From NCBI GenBank assembly GCA_021740825.1, contig JAIOZA010000024.1, positions 1-47,126 of the forward strand: a stretch of DNA of 47,126 nucleotides, given 5' to 3'. The notes below the pieces were generated by a model. It worked only from the letters and a program-made list of their open reading frames with translations, was not told the origin of the DNA and made no database searches. Below are positions 1-7,830 of this stretch, piece by piece (the first letter of the stretch is position 1; every line of letters begins with the position of its first letter). This DNA is from Bacteroidia bacterium. GTDB taxonomy: Bacteria; Bacteroidota; Bacteroidia; B-17B0; Aurantibacillaceae. Position numbers and translations under genes: made by a program.

Positions 1-1210
1 ATCTTCCTAATTCTTTTAAGCGATTTACTCTCTCGTTATCCGTTTTTAAATAGCCTCTTGGTAATGTAGGTTCATTAGCTTTTTCCCAGCGATGTATTTC
101 GCTATTAAATCCTGTTCGTTGATATCGAGGTGAATAATAATTATTATGATGCTCTAAGCAATAATTTGAAAAATTTGAGTAGTAATAATGGTGATTTCCA
201 TTAAAAAAATACCAGTGCATAAAATATGGAGTTGGTAAGCCTGTATAAACAATTCCAGTTGCACTCCAATAAAATCCAAATTGATACCAGTAAGGATAAG
301 GATACCAATAAGGATAGTCGTACCATGTTGGATAACCAAACCAATATGAATATGGTTGTATTTGAAGTATGGTTGTATTTGTGACATTGTTAGTAATTAG
401 TTGCTTTTCATCATCTAAGTCTGATTGATCATAAACATCATCTGGATTTGTAGTTGAATTGCTGCTATTATTTAAATATTCTTTGGCGGCTTGTTCCATT
501 TCCTTTTTCGCTACCGGATTTTTTTCTAAACCAATTTGCCATTCTTTGGTTTCTTTTTCAATTTGTTGGTTTTGCTTAATTTTAATAGAATCTAATAATA
601 GCATCGTGTACGTTGGATCAGTACTATGCATATTTCCTAGCATTACTGAAAGGTGCATATTCGATGCTAATATGTTTATTATATCTGGATGTTTAATGAG
701 TTCTCGATAGGACGATTTATCTTTTTCGGAATAACTATCTAAAATTGTTTCATAATTTTTATCCGCAATATTTTGCAATGTGTTTATTTTGTAGAGCACG
801 TCATAATGTTTTTGACCATATTTAATAATGGTAGATTGCAGTTCAACAGGGTATTTATTTGCAATGTTTGCTAACTCATCTTTTGTTTTTAAATTACTTG
901 AACCAATTTCATTAATTAGTTTTGGATACCTTGTCAAGTTCCAAAAGTTTTTTTGTTCCTCCTGACTATAAATTTCAACGACATCTCTAAATTCCTTACT
1001 CGAACTTTTTTGTAGTTGTTCTATTTGTACTAAAAAGCTTGGATTTTTGCAAATAGTTAAAATAGCTTCTCGTAAGTTTTCAGGATAGTTAGCAATTGTT
1101 ATCAAAGCCACGCTATCTTCCGAATTTAATTGCTTTTCAAAATCTTGACTATTTTGAGCATGTAAAATACCTGTAATACTTATGGCAAATATGAGAAGTG
1201 CTTTTTTCAC
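1..1210 (-). CDS. secreted aromatic-rich protein of unknown function (3' end cut by window edge)
   Basis: I read an uninterrupted frame of about 403 codons from a GTG at 1210 down to the window edge. The GTG is the right start because the nearest upstream ATG is in another frame and stops at once. The product begins MKKALLIFAISITGILHAQ, a clear signal peptide, so it is exported. Residues 20-230 are helical and polar. A Tyr/Trp/Pro-rich stretch follows (YDYPYWYPYPYWYQFGFYW), then a His/Asn/Tyr-rich stretch. Such segments occur in envelope proteins of Bacteroidota, but I do not recognise a named family. The C-terminus lies outside the window. The secreted assignment is firm; the function is unknown. 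Confidence 0.8.
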   Translation of the reverse strand, partial: MKKALLIFAISITGILHAQNSQDFEKQLNSEDSVALITIANYPENLREAILTICKNPSFLVQIEQLQKSSSKEFRDVVEIYSQEEQKNFWNLTRYPKLINEIGSSNLKTKDELANIANKYPVELQSTIIKYGQKHYDVLYKINTLQNIADKNYETILDSYSEKDKSSYRELIKHPDIINILASNMHLSVMLGNMHSTDPTYTMLLLDSIKIKQNQQIEKETKEWQIGLEKNPVAKKEMEQAAKEYLNNSSNSTTNPDDVYDQSDLDDEKQLITNNVTNTTILQIQPYSYWFGYPTWYDYPYWYPYPYWYQFGFYWSATGIVYTGLPTPYFMHWYFFNGNHHYYYSNFSNYCLEHHNNYYSPRYQRTGFNSEIHRWEKANEPTLPRGYLKTDNERVNRLKELGR

Positions 1211-1474
1211 GATTTGTTTTTTATGTTTTTTAAAAAAATATGCATGTTAATTTTATAGTTTCTATTGCAAGTTTAGTTAACTAGTGCTTTTTTCAAAAGG
1301 CAATTAAACAAATGTGATGATGATTCATATCAAGTTTGTGAAATCGAATTAAGTTTTATGCGCAGATTTTTTAAACTTATTTTTTTGTTTAAATAGTCTA
1401 TCATTATTCTTTGTGTTTAGTATCATTTAAAAGTTGATGTGCTGCTTTTATGTTTGCATTTAAAAAATACTACT

Positions 1475-2608
1475 ATGGAAGCGCTAGTTTTAGAAGAATT
1501 AAATGTATTTGAAGCTTTAAAAAATAATTTTACAACACCTTGTGTGTCTGTTGTTATTCCTACTCACAAAATGTACCCTGATCGAGCAGTTGATGCGTTA
1601 GTTGCAAAGCAAGCATTTAAGCGGGCTAAGATGCAAGTACTTAGTATGTGCCCGAGAGAAGAAGGTGGCGAAGAAATTATTGAAAAGTTAGGGGAACTTT
1701 TGGAAAATGTGAATTTTACCAAAAGTGATTTAGGAATTGGGTTTTATGTCTCACCTGATATGAGTCACGTAGTAAAATTTCCTTTTGTTGTGCAAGAGAA
1801 AGTTATTGTTGGAAACTCTTTCGAAGTTCGAGATTTGCTGTACTTATCTGAAATGACAATCAGTTATTATGTATTGTTGATTAACGAAAAGGAAATTAAA
1901 GTTTTTGAAGGTCATGGCGAAAAACTTAAATTAATTAAGGATGATCATTTTCCACTTCGTTTTTATGATGATTATGAATATACTCACACATCCATAGGTA
2001 GCTCGTACGGTTATGCACTCAAGTCTTTCGAAAAGGATAAATCTGTTGTTAAGGAGCAGCGTGTAACAGCATATTTAAAGACTGCAGATGAATACATCAC
2101 TAGGTATTTGGAAATTACTACACCGCTAATTTTAATTGGAAATAGCAAAGAGTTAGGTTATTATAAAAAGGCTTCAGTAAATTATAATAACGTAGTTGGA
2201 AAGGTTGACGGAAATTATAGTCAAGAAAGCATTTATAAGTTGGGTAATTTAGCGTTCGAAAAAATCAAAGAATATTTATACGTTGAACACGATAAATTGA
2301 TTAACCGATTTGATGATGCGTATGGCAAGAAATTGGCTACGTATGGAATCATAAATGTGTGGAGAGCTGCTAAGGAAGGTAAAGGGTTGATATTATTAGT
2401 TGAAAAAGATTATAGTATTCCTGGTTTTGTTTCTGAAGATGAATTTGAACTTTTTTTGAGTGCACCTAAAAAAGTAAAAGACAATATTGAAGATGCTGTG
2501 GATGATGTTATGGAAGCAGTTCTTGAAAAAAAGGGCAAGGTTAAGATTGTAGCTAATGGTAAATTAAGCAAATATGATGGTATTGCTATGATTTTAAGAT
2601 ACTGGTAA
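1475..2608 (+). CDS. baeRF family 3-like protein (archaeo-eukaryotic release factor relative; putative ribosome hibernation factor)
   Basis: The product is 377 residues from the ATG at 1475. An in-frame TTG at 1439 would add 12 residues that look unlike the rest, so I prefer 1475. The N-terminal region (VSVVIPTHKMYPDR), the central segment with YYVLLINEKEIKVFEGHGEKL and the C-terminal LSKYDGIAMILRYW fit the bacterial eRF1/aRF1-like 'baeRF family 3' proteins, some of which are annotated as ribosome hibernation factors. The C-terminal end is typical of the domain that in eRF1 relatives folds like L7Ae/Pelota. The family call rests on remembered sequence character, not a search. Role inferred: binding ribosomes during stress or starvation. 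It stands alone, followed 78 bases later by the symporter gene. Confidence 0.6.
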   Translation: MEALVLEELNVFEALKNNFTTPCVSVVIPTHKMYPDRAVDALVAKQAFKRAKMQVLSMCPREEGGEEIIEKLGELLENVNFTKSDLGIGFYVSPDMSHVVKFPFVVQEKVIVGNSFEVRDLLYLSEMTISYYVLLINEKEIKVFEGHGEKLKLIKDDHFPLRFYDDYEYTHTSIGSSYGYALKSFEKDKSVVKEQRVTAYLKTADEYITRYLEITTPLILIGNSKELGYYKKASVNYNNVVGKVDGNYSQESIYKLGNLAFEKIKEYLYVEHDKLINRFDDAYGKKLATYGIINVWRAAKEGKGLILLVEKDYSIPGFVSEDEFELFLSAPKKVKDNIEDAVDDVMEAVLEKKGKVKIVANGKLSKYDGIAMILRYW

Positions 2609-2686
2609 GAAGCAAAATAGTATGATAGCAGTATTTGCTTGTTATATATTACCTAGCAGAGTTTAGTACTATTGATTTTTCGAAAC

Positions 2687-4369
2687 ATGGAAATCCTATT
2701 AAGTATACTAAAATTACTTGCTGGTGTAGGATTATTTTTGTTTGCCATGTATTTACTTGAGCAATCTTTAAAAGAACTATCTGGTCGAAATTTTAAACTA
2801 CTTCTAAAAAAATTTACCAAAAATAAAGTTGGGTCAGTTTTTGGTGGCATCATTGTAACTGGCATACTTCAAAGTAGTTCAATGGTATCTTTGCTAGTAC
2901 TAGCATTTGTGAGCGCTGGTGTTTTTACAGTTAAAAATGCATTAGCTATTATTCTCGGAGCAAATTTTGGCGCCACATTTGGTAATTGGTTTGTTGCAAC
3001 TATAGGATTTAAATTTAATCTAGAAATTGTGGCTTATCCTGCTGTTTGCGTTGCAGGTATTCTTCTAGTTTTATATAATAACCAAAAAACAATTAAGAAT
3101 ATTTCCTACTTGCTGTTTGGTTTTGGGCTTTTGTTTATCGCACTTTCATTTATGAAAACAGCCATGGATGAGCAGGTTAAAACATTTTCATTTAATAATT
3201 ATAAGGATTTAGAGTCAATAACTTTTTTGTTAATCGGATTTGTTTTAACATTAGTAGTGCAGTCAAGTTCTGTAACAATGGCTTTAGCACTTACAGCAAT
3301 TAATGCAGGAGCTATTAATGTAATAGCTGGTGCTTCAATTGTTTTGGGTTCCGAAACGGGTACTACCATCAAAATGCTTTTAGGCGCAATTGGTGGTTCT
3401 GCCCTAAAAAAAAGAATTGTATTTGGTAATTTTCTTTTTAATGTATGTCTCACCATAATTGCATTTACTTTTTTAAAAGCGATATTATATTTTATTACTA
3501 ACATTTTAAGTATTAATGATTCGCTTATTATTTTGGTAGCATTTTCAAGTGTGGTCAATTTTATTTCAATTATAATTTTTTTACCTTTTTTAGATTATTT
3601 TGTTTCGCTTTTGCAGATTTTATTTAAGGATTCTACTAATGCTATCACTGCGTTTATTTCAAATATTAATGGCAGTGATTCAGATATAGCATTAGAATTA
3701 TTTAAAAAGGAAACAGCGTATTTTATATATAGTTGTATGGTGTTTAATTTATCTTTATTTAATGCAGATACAAAAGCGTTTTATCAAAACGCTGATTACA
3801 AAAAAATAAATGAGAAAAGTAAATTTTTTGAAAAATTTAGTGATGAAAAATATGAATTTTTAAAAAAACTGCAAGGCGAGTTGCAAATACTTTATGTGGA
3901 CTTAAGATTTAAATTGCAGGGAGAAAATAATTTATTGATTAATCGTTTAATCTCTGCGGTGCGAAGCGCCATGTATTCAGTAAAAAGTATGAAAGATATT
4001 GCGAGCAACATTTCTAACCTTCAAAATTCATCAAAAGACATAAAATTTGAATATTTTATGGAACATAAAAAGGAGGTACAAAAATTATATGACGTTTTAA
4101 ATAGCTATATGTACCAAAAAGTAAATGGAGATTTTGAAGCCTTGAAAAATGTTTTTAATGACATTGAATCTAATTATACTTTGTCGCTAAATAATTTTTA
4201 TACTAAGGCTCAAAAAGTTTCATTACTTGATTTAGATATTACAACAGCTATTAACTTTAATCGTGAATTGTTTACTTCTAATAAAGCACTATTAATGGCT
4301 GTTAAAGATTTTTTATTAGATGAAAAACAGGCTGAACAATTTAATGAGATACCTATTTATAAGTCTTAA
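2687..4369 (+). CDS. Na+/phosphate cotransporter family protein with C-terminal PhoU-like domain
   Basis: The product has 560 residues from the ATG at 2687; an in-frame TTG at 2672 is a weaker alternative. Residues 1-310 hold about eight hydrophobic helices with the duplicated QSSS signature of the PF02690 Na/Pi symporters: LQSSSMVSLL near residue 66 and VQSSSVTMALA near residue 190. These motifs line the substrate site in this family. From about residue 340 the protein is hydrophilic and helical, like the PhoU-type tail of bacterial NptA-like proteins. It would work in the inner membrane, importing phosphate with sodium. No pho regulatory genes are adjacent, so regulation cannot be judged. 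Confidence 0.88.
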   Translation: MEILLSILKLLAGVGLFLFAMYLLEQSLKELSGRNFKLLLKKFTKNKVGSVFGGIIVTGILQSSSMVSLLVLAFVSAGVFTVKNALAIILGANFGATFGNWFVATIGFKFNLEIVAYPAVCVAGILLVLYNNQKTIKNISYLLFGFGLLFIALSFMKTAMDEQVKTFSFNNYKDLESITFLLIGFVLTLVVQSSSVTMALALTAINAGAINVIAGASIVLGSETGTTIKMLLGAIGGSALKKRIVFGNFLFNVCLTIIAFTFLKAILYFITNILSINDSLIILVAFSSVVNFISIIIFLPFLDYFVSLLQILFKDSTNAITAFISNINGSDSDIALELFKKETAYFIYSCMVFNLSLFNADTKAFYQNADYKKINEKSKFFEKFSDEKYEFLKKLQGELQILYVDLRFKLQGENNLLINRLISAVRSAMYSVKSMKDIASNISNLQNSSKDIKFEYFMEHKKEVQKLYDVLNSYMYQKVNGDFEALKNVFNDIESNYTLSLNNFYTKAQKVSLLDLDITTAINFNRELFTSNKALLMAVKDFLLDEKQAEQFNEIPIYKS

Positions 4370-4531
4370 TGTTAATTCCATTTATTTAGTTTTTTTCTAT
4401 ACGTACCGATTGGCAATCTATTAACACTACTTTTTTCAATATACTATATAATTTAAATATGGCCATTTGGCTAAAAAACAATAGCGACGATATGCTAGCA
4501 GGTCACATTAATTAGTTGTTAGAGCAATACT

Positions 4532-4628
4532 CCGCGTTAGGGATTGCAGCGAAAATACTTTTTATGAGGCACGAATAAAAAGATTGCAGCGTAAAGCCCG
4601 ACCGCCAGCTGGCGGAAACGCCCAAAAG
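4532..4628. repeat. interspersed structured repeat, copy 1
   Basis: This GC-richer block lies in the 338-base gap before 4708, where I see no gene. It contains GGATTGCAGCG, a short inverted repeat CTTTTTAT/ATAAAAAG (4558-4565 and 4575-4582), a second AGATTGCAGCG, then AAAGCCCG, a perfect 14-base palindrome CCGCCAGCTGGCGG (4602-4615) and CGCCCAAA. The same order of elements recurs at 6335-6450, so it is a repeat family. It is noncoding as far as I can see, and resembles short palindromic intergenic repeats of Bacteroidota. The rest of the gap is plain AT-rich sequence. Confidence 0.75.
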
Positions 4629-4707
4629 ATGTATATTGTAATTTGCAACCAAAAAATGCTACAATTTATAGCACAAACCAATGCTTGTTTGAGTTATTTT
4701 TATAAGC

Positions 4708-6096
4708 ATGTTTGCAATTATAGATATAGAAACCTGCGGGGGAAAATACGAGTACCGAAGAGGACGAATTACCGAAATTTGCATTGCCATTCATGATGGC
4801 TTAAGAGTAGTTAAAAAATTTACAACACTCATAAATCCTGAATGTTATATTAGCCCTTACTTTATAAGTCTTTCTGGTATTACAAACGAAATGGTTGCCA
4901 AAGCTCCAAAGTTTCATGAAATTGCAAAAACAATTATTGATATGACGGAAGGCAAAATATTTGTGGCTCACAATGTGGCATTTGATTATGGTTTTATAAA
5001 AGATGAATTTGCCGGTTTAGGTTATAAGTATAAACGCGAAACATTATGCACCGTTAGGTTAAGCCGAAAATTAATGCCAGGTAAATTATCTTACAGTTTA
5101 GGTAAGTTGTGCGAATCAATTGGTATTGATGTGCAAAACAGGCATAGGGCAGAGGGCGATGTTGACGCTACAATACAATTGTTTGATAGGTTGTTGGAAT
5201 TAAAAAGTATGCATCCACAATTTAAAAATCAGGGTGTTGAGGATTTAATGACGCGCCGCATTGATAAAATAAAACACTATATTTTAGATAAGTTACCCGA
5301 GGCATGTGGAGTCTATTACTTTTTAAATAAGGAGCAACAAATAATTTACATTGGTAAAAGTGTAAATATGTATAACCGCGCCATGAGTCATTTTAATAGC
5401 AAAGAAAGTAAAGGAAAAAAAATGCTGAATGATTTGTATAATGTTGATTTTGTAAAAACGGGAAGTGAACTCGTAGCTTTATTGCATGAAGCTGAAGAAA
5501 TAAAAAATCATAAGCCACACTATAATAGGATGCGCAAAGCGGATGTATTTACATATTGCATTGATTGGTTTATGGATGATAATGGCATTATTAATTTTAA
5601 AATTGTGGAGTATGAAAATACGGTTAATTCATTAGTATCGTTTGCTAATTATGCAACAGCTCGCGAACGAATAGAAAATTGGATTGATGAATATGCGTTA
5701 TGCTTAAGATATTGCCATTTAACGAGTGATGAAGCCATTTGTTTTAATCATCAGTTAAAAAAATGTAATGGTATTTGTGCAGGTGAAGAGGAAATTGCAA
5801 TTTATAATAAACGCGCTAAAGAAATTATGGATAGTATTATTTTTAAAAATGAACACTTTGCATTAATTGATCATGGAAAAACACCCGAGGAACGCTCCAT
5901 TATTTTAGTTGAGAACGGACATTATTTTGGTTATGGATATATTGACAGAACCGACACCTTTAGTTCGTTAGAAGAATGCCGAGCACTCGTTAATAAAGCA
6001 ACGTTTTATCCTGACGCGGATGATTTAATTAGAGGCTTTTTAAAAACAAACAGATTAAAAACCATTGTATTTAAAAACATTAAGGAAGACTATTAA
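4708..6096 (+). CDS. DEDDh exonuclease / GIY-YIG endonuclease fusion (DnaQ-like plus UvrC/Cho-like)
   Basis: The product has 462 residues. Residues 1-165 are a DnaQ-type 3'-5' exonuclease: Asp6 and Glu8 in DIET, Asp93 in HNVAFDYGF, and His146 and Asp151 in HRAEGDVD complete the DEDDh set. Residues 195-285 are a GIY-YIG nuclease domain (GVYYF at 201-205, IYIGKS at 213-218, then Arg224), the type at the N-terminus of UvrC and in Cho. The remainder resembles the cysteine-containing middle of these proteins (CNGICAG). The fusion is common in Bacteroidota and some actinobacteria. Proposed role: incision and trimming in DNA repair; exact substrate unknown. All expected catalytic residues that I can place are intact. 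Confidence 0.85.
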   Translation: MFAIIDIETCGGKYEYRRGRITEICIAIHDGLRVVKKFTTLINPECYISPYFISLSGITNEMVAKAPKFHEIAKTIIDMTEGKIFVAHNVAFDYGFIKDEFAGLGYKYKRETLCTVRLSRKLMPGKLSYSLGKLCESIGIDVQNRHRAEGDVDATIQLFDRLLELKSMHPQFKNQGVEDLMTRRIDKIKHYILDKLPEACGVYYFLNKEQQIIYIGKSVNMYNRAMSHFNSKESKGKKMLNDLYNVDFVKTGSELVALLHEAEEIKNHKPHYNRMRKADVFTYCIDWFMDDNGIINFKIVEYENTVNSLVSFANYATARERIENWIDEYALCLRYCHLTSDEAICFNHQLKKCNGICAGEEEIAIYNKRAKEIMDSIIFKNEHFALIDHGKTPEERSIILVENGHYFGYGYIDRTDTFSSLEECRALVNKATFYPDADDLIRGFLKTNRLKTIVFKNIKEDY

Positions 6097-6107
6097 TTTA
6101 TCCGTGA

Positions 6108-6185
6108 AGTCATTCCGAGCTTGCCTTAGAATCTAATACATTAGTGCGATCGTGAGATGCTGAATCAAGTTCAGCATTACTAAGA
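6108..6185. repeat. degenerate interspersed repeat (GTCATTCCGAG ... GATGCTGAATCAAGTTCAGCAT)
   Basis: The stretch just after the nuclease gene begins AAGTCATTCCGAGC and ends with GAGATGCTGAATCAAG and TTCAGCAT. The end contains its own inverted repeat (ATGCTGAA ... TTCAGCAT). It resembles a widespread class of intergenic sequence in Bacteroidota and other phyla in which GTCATTCCGAG and GTCATGCTGAACTTG motifs face each other. No open frame of note crosses it. The copy looks decayed. Confidence 0.5.
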
Positions 6186-6227
6186 AAGATCATCATAAAT
6201 AATACTTTAACTAACACAGTAAATATA

Positions 6228-6301
6228 AGATTGCTTCTTCGTTCCTCATCGCAATGACGCTTCGCACTAAAGTATCGTCATTGCGACGAAGGAAGCAATC
6301 T
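6228..6301. repeat. inverted repeat AGATTGCTTC ... CGCAATGACG
   Basis: The left arm (6228-6259) starts AGATTGCTTC and ends CGCAATGACG. The right arm (6276-6301) is its complement in reverse, CGTCATTGCG ... GAAGCAATCT, with 10 paired bases at each end and an unequal middle. The loop is 16 bases. Transcribed, it would form a long hairpin. The TCATTGCGACGAAGGAAGCAATCT type of sequence recurs in intergenic DNA of many bacteria. It is noncoding and could be a remnant of a small palindromic mobile repeat. Confidence 0.7.
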
Positions 6302-6334
6302 CATACAATGTAATTTTTTCATTAAATTAAACTT

Positions 6335-6450
6335 GCGCGAGGGATTGTAGCGCAAATCCTTTTTTTGTTTGGTAACTTAGCTTGGCGAAGTTCAAACAAA
6401 AAAAGATTGCAGCGAAAAGCCCGGTTCGCCGATTGGCGGACGCGCCCAAA
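6335..6450. repeat. interspersed structured repeat, copy 2
   Basis: This is the second copy of the element at 4532-4628. It has GGATTGTAGCG, a perfect 13-base inverted repeat CTTTTTTTGTTTG (6359-6371) / CAAACAAAAAAAG (6393-6405), then GATTGCAGCG, AAAGCCCG, a GC hairpin built on CGCC-GATT-GGCG (6427-6438) and CGCCCAAA. The loop of the first hairpin is longer here (21 bases against 9) and the second hairpin differs in sequence but still pairs. The gap 6097-6538 holds this element, the two repeats before it, and no gene. Confidence 0.78.
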
Positions 6451-6538
6451 TTATAGTAAGGAGTACTTTTTGCTTAAAGGAATTACATCTTTCAAGTATT
6501 ACGTTTAAATGCTTATTTTTATAACTTAAAAATTTAAC

Positions 6539-7480
6539 ATGAGCAATTACGGCATAGCAATACACGGTGGCGCAGGAACAATATTAAAAAGCACCATGAC
6601 TCCTGAAAAAGAAGCAGCATATACACAAGCATTAGCAGATGCTATATATGCAGGTGAGGCTGTTCTTAAAAATGGCGGCGCTGCTTTAGATGCTGTAGAA
6701 TTAGCAATTGTGTCGTTAGAAAATAATCCTTTATTTAATGCTGGTAAAGGCGCTGTTTTTACACATACAGGTAAGCACGAAATGGATGCATGTATCATGA
6801 ATGGTAAAGACTTATCTGCTGGTGCTGTTGCTGGTGTAAGTAATATTAAAAATCCTATTAGTTTATCAAGAGCAGTGATGGAAAAATCGGATCACGTTTT
6901 TTTAGCAGGTTTAGGAGCATTAGATTTTGCAAAAAAAGTAAACGCTAAGTTTGAAGACGATGAGTATTTTTTTGTACAAATGCGTTATGAGCAATTGCAG
7001 ATGGCATTAAAAAGTGATTCTATGATTTTAGATCATACAGAAGACACGTTTGAAAAAGGCGAAAAGAAATTTGGAACAGTGGGTGCTGTGGCAATTGATA
7101 TACATGGCAACTTGGCTGGCGGCACTAGCACAGGCGGCATGACAAATAAAAATTATGGTAGAGTGGGTGATACGCCAATGGTTGGTGCTGGAACGTATGC
7201 TAATAATAATACCTGTGCTATTAGTTGCACTGGTCATGGCGAATTTTTTATTCGTTCGGTTGTAGCGTATGATATTTCTTGTTTAATGGAATACAAAGGC
7301 TTATCATTAAAAGAAGCGTGTGATATTGTAGTAATGGATAAGTTAGTGAAAATTGGTGGCGAGGGTGGCTTGATTGCGATTGATAAATTTGGAAATATAG
7401 AATTGCCTTTTAATTCGGAAGGAATGTATCGCGCTAAAAAAACCTTTGGTAGCGATGTATTTATTGGGATTTATAAGTAG
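6539..7480 (+). CDS. iaaA: isoaspartyl peptidase / L-asparaginase (Ntn hydrolase, plant type)
   Basis: The product is a 313-residue precursor of the type 2 asparaginase family. The N-terminus GIAIHGGAGTI is the family signature. The self-cleavage site is KKFGTVGAVA: the precursor splits before Thr180, which becomes the nucleophile of the beta subunit. Other family residues are visible (NLAGGTSTGG at 191-200, GRVGDTPMVGAGTYA at 207-221, CTGHGE). The enzyme hydrolyses beta-aspartyl dipeptides. Beta-Asp-Arg is the product of cyanophycinase, and genes for cyanophycinase and cyanophycin synthetase lie 2-5 kb downstream, so I infer it performs the last step of cyanophycin breakdown, releasing Asp and Arg. 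It is isolated by repeats on both sides, so it is probably its own transcription unit. Confidence 0.9.
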   Translation: MSNYGIAIHGGAGTILKSTMTPEKEAAYTQALADAIYAGEAVLKNGGAALDAVELAIVSLENNPLFNAGKGAVFTHTGKHEMDACIMNGKDLSAGAVAGVSNIKNPISLSRAVMEKSDHVFLAGLGALDFAKKVNAKFEDDEYFFVQMRYEQLQMALKSDSMILDHTEDTFEKGEKKFGTVGAVAIDIHGNLAGGTSTGGMTNKNYGRVGDTPMVGAGTYANNNTCAISCTGHGEFFIRSVVAYDISCLMEYKGLSLKEACDIVVMDKLVKIGGEGGLIAIDKFGNIELPFNSEGMYRAKKTFGSDVFIGIYK

Positions 7481-7614
7481 AGTTCAATCAACTGACTGAA
7501 TTACTATTAGATCAATATAATATAAGGATTTCTTTACATTTAACTGTGGGTGTTTTGTAGAAATTATTTAAAATGGCTTGCATCATTTAGTAGCAAATTT
7601 ATCATACGTTAGTA

Positions 7615-7760
7615 ATTGTGCGGTTGCTTTTGGCGAAAGAGAGCGAACTACAATTTTTTCGGCGGCACTGCGAAGACTTTTTGTGGGAGAAAAGAATTGG
7701 AGTTGGTCTTACGCCTTGAATTTTTGGTTCTTTTTTTTCAAGAAAAAAGAATAATAAAAT
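7615..7760. repeat. interspersed GC-richer repeat ending in a poly-T/poly-A inverted repeat
   Basis: The gap 7481-7830 has no gene that I can support. Its middle is richer in G+C than the flanks (TCGGCGGCACTGCGAAGAC, then GGTCTTACGCCTTGAA) and ends with an inverted repeat TTCTTTTTT/AAAAAAGAA around 7730-7752. Arrangements of this kind (a TACGCCTTGAATTTTTGGTTC motif followed by a T-run/A-run hairpin) recur between genes of Bacteroidota, from memory. The terminal hairpin could act as a weak terminator for either flanking gene. Confidence 0.5.
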
Positions 7761-7830
7761 CAAATCTCTTTTTGTGTGAACCCTAAGCAGAGCAGTTTGT
7801 GTTTTAAAGAATTAAATGTCACTACATCCT

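Noticed and set aside
154..387. Minus-strand frame of 77 codons inside the left-edge gene
   Set aside because: It is a shifted frame of the aromatic-rich gene; the true frame runs from the GTG at 1210 to the edge without a stop.
4584..4796. Plus-strand frame of 70 codons across the repeat and the start of the exonuclease gene
   Set aside because: It lies over the repeat and overlaps the exonuclease gene in another frame; the peptide has no family character.
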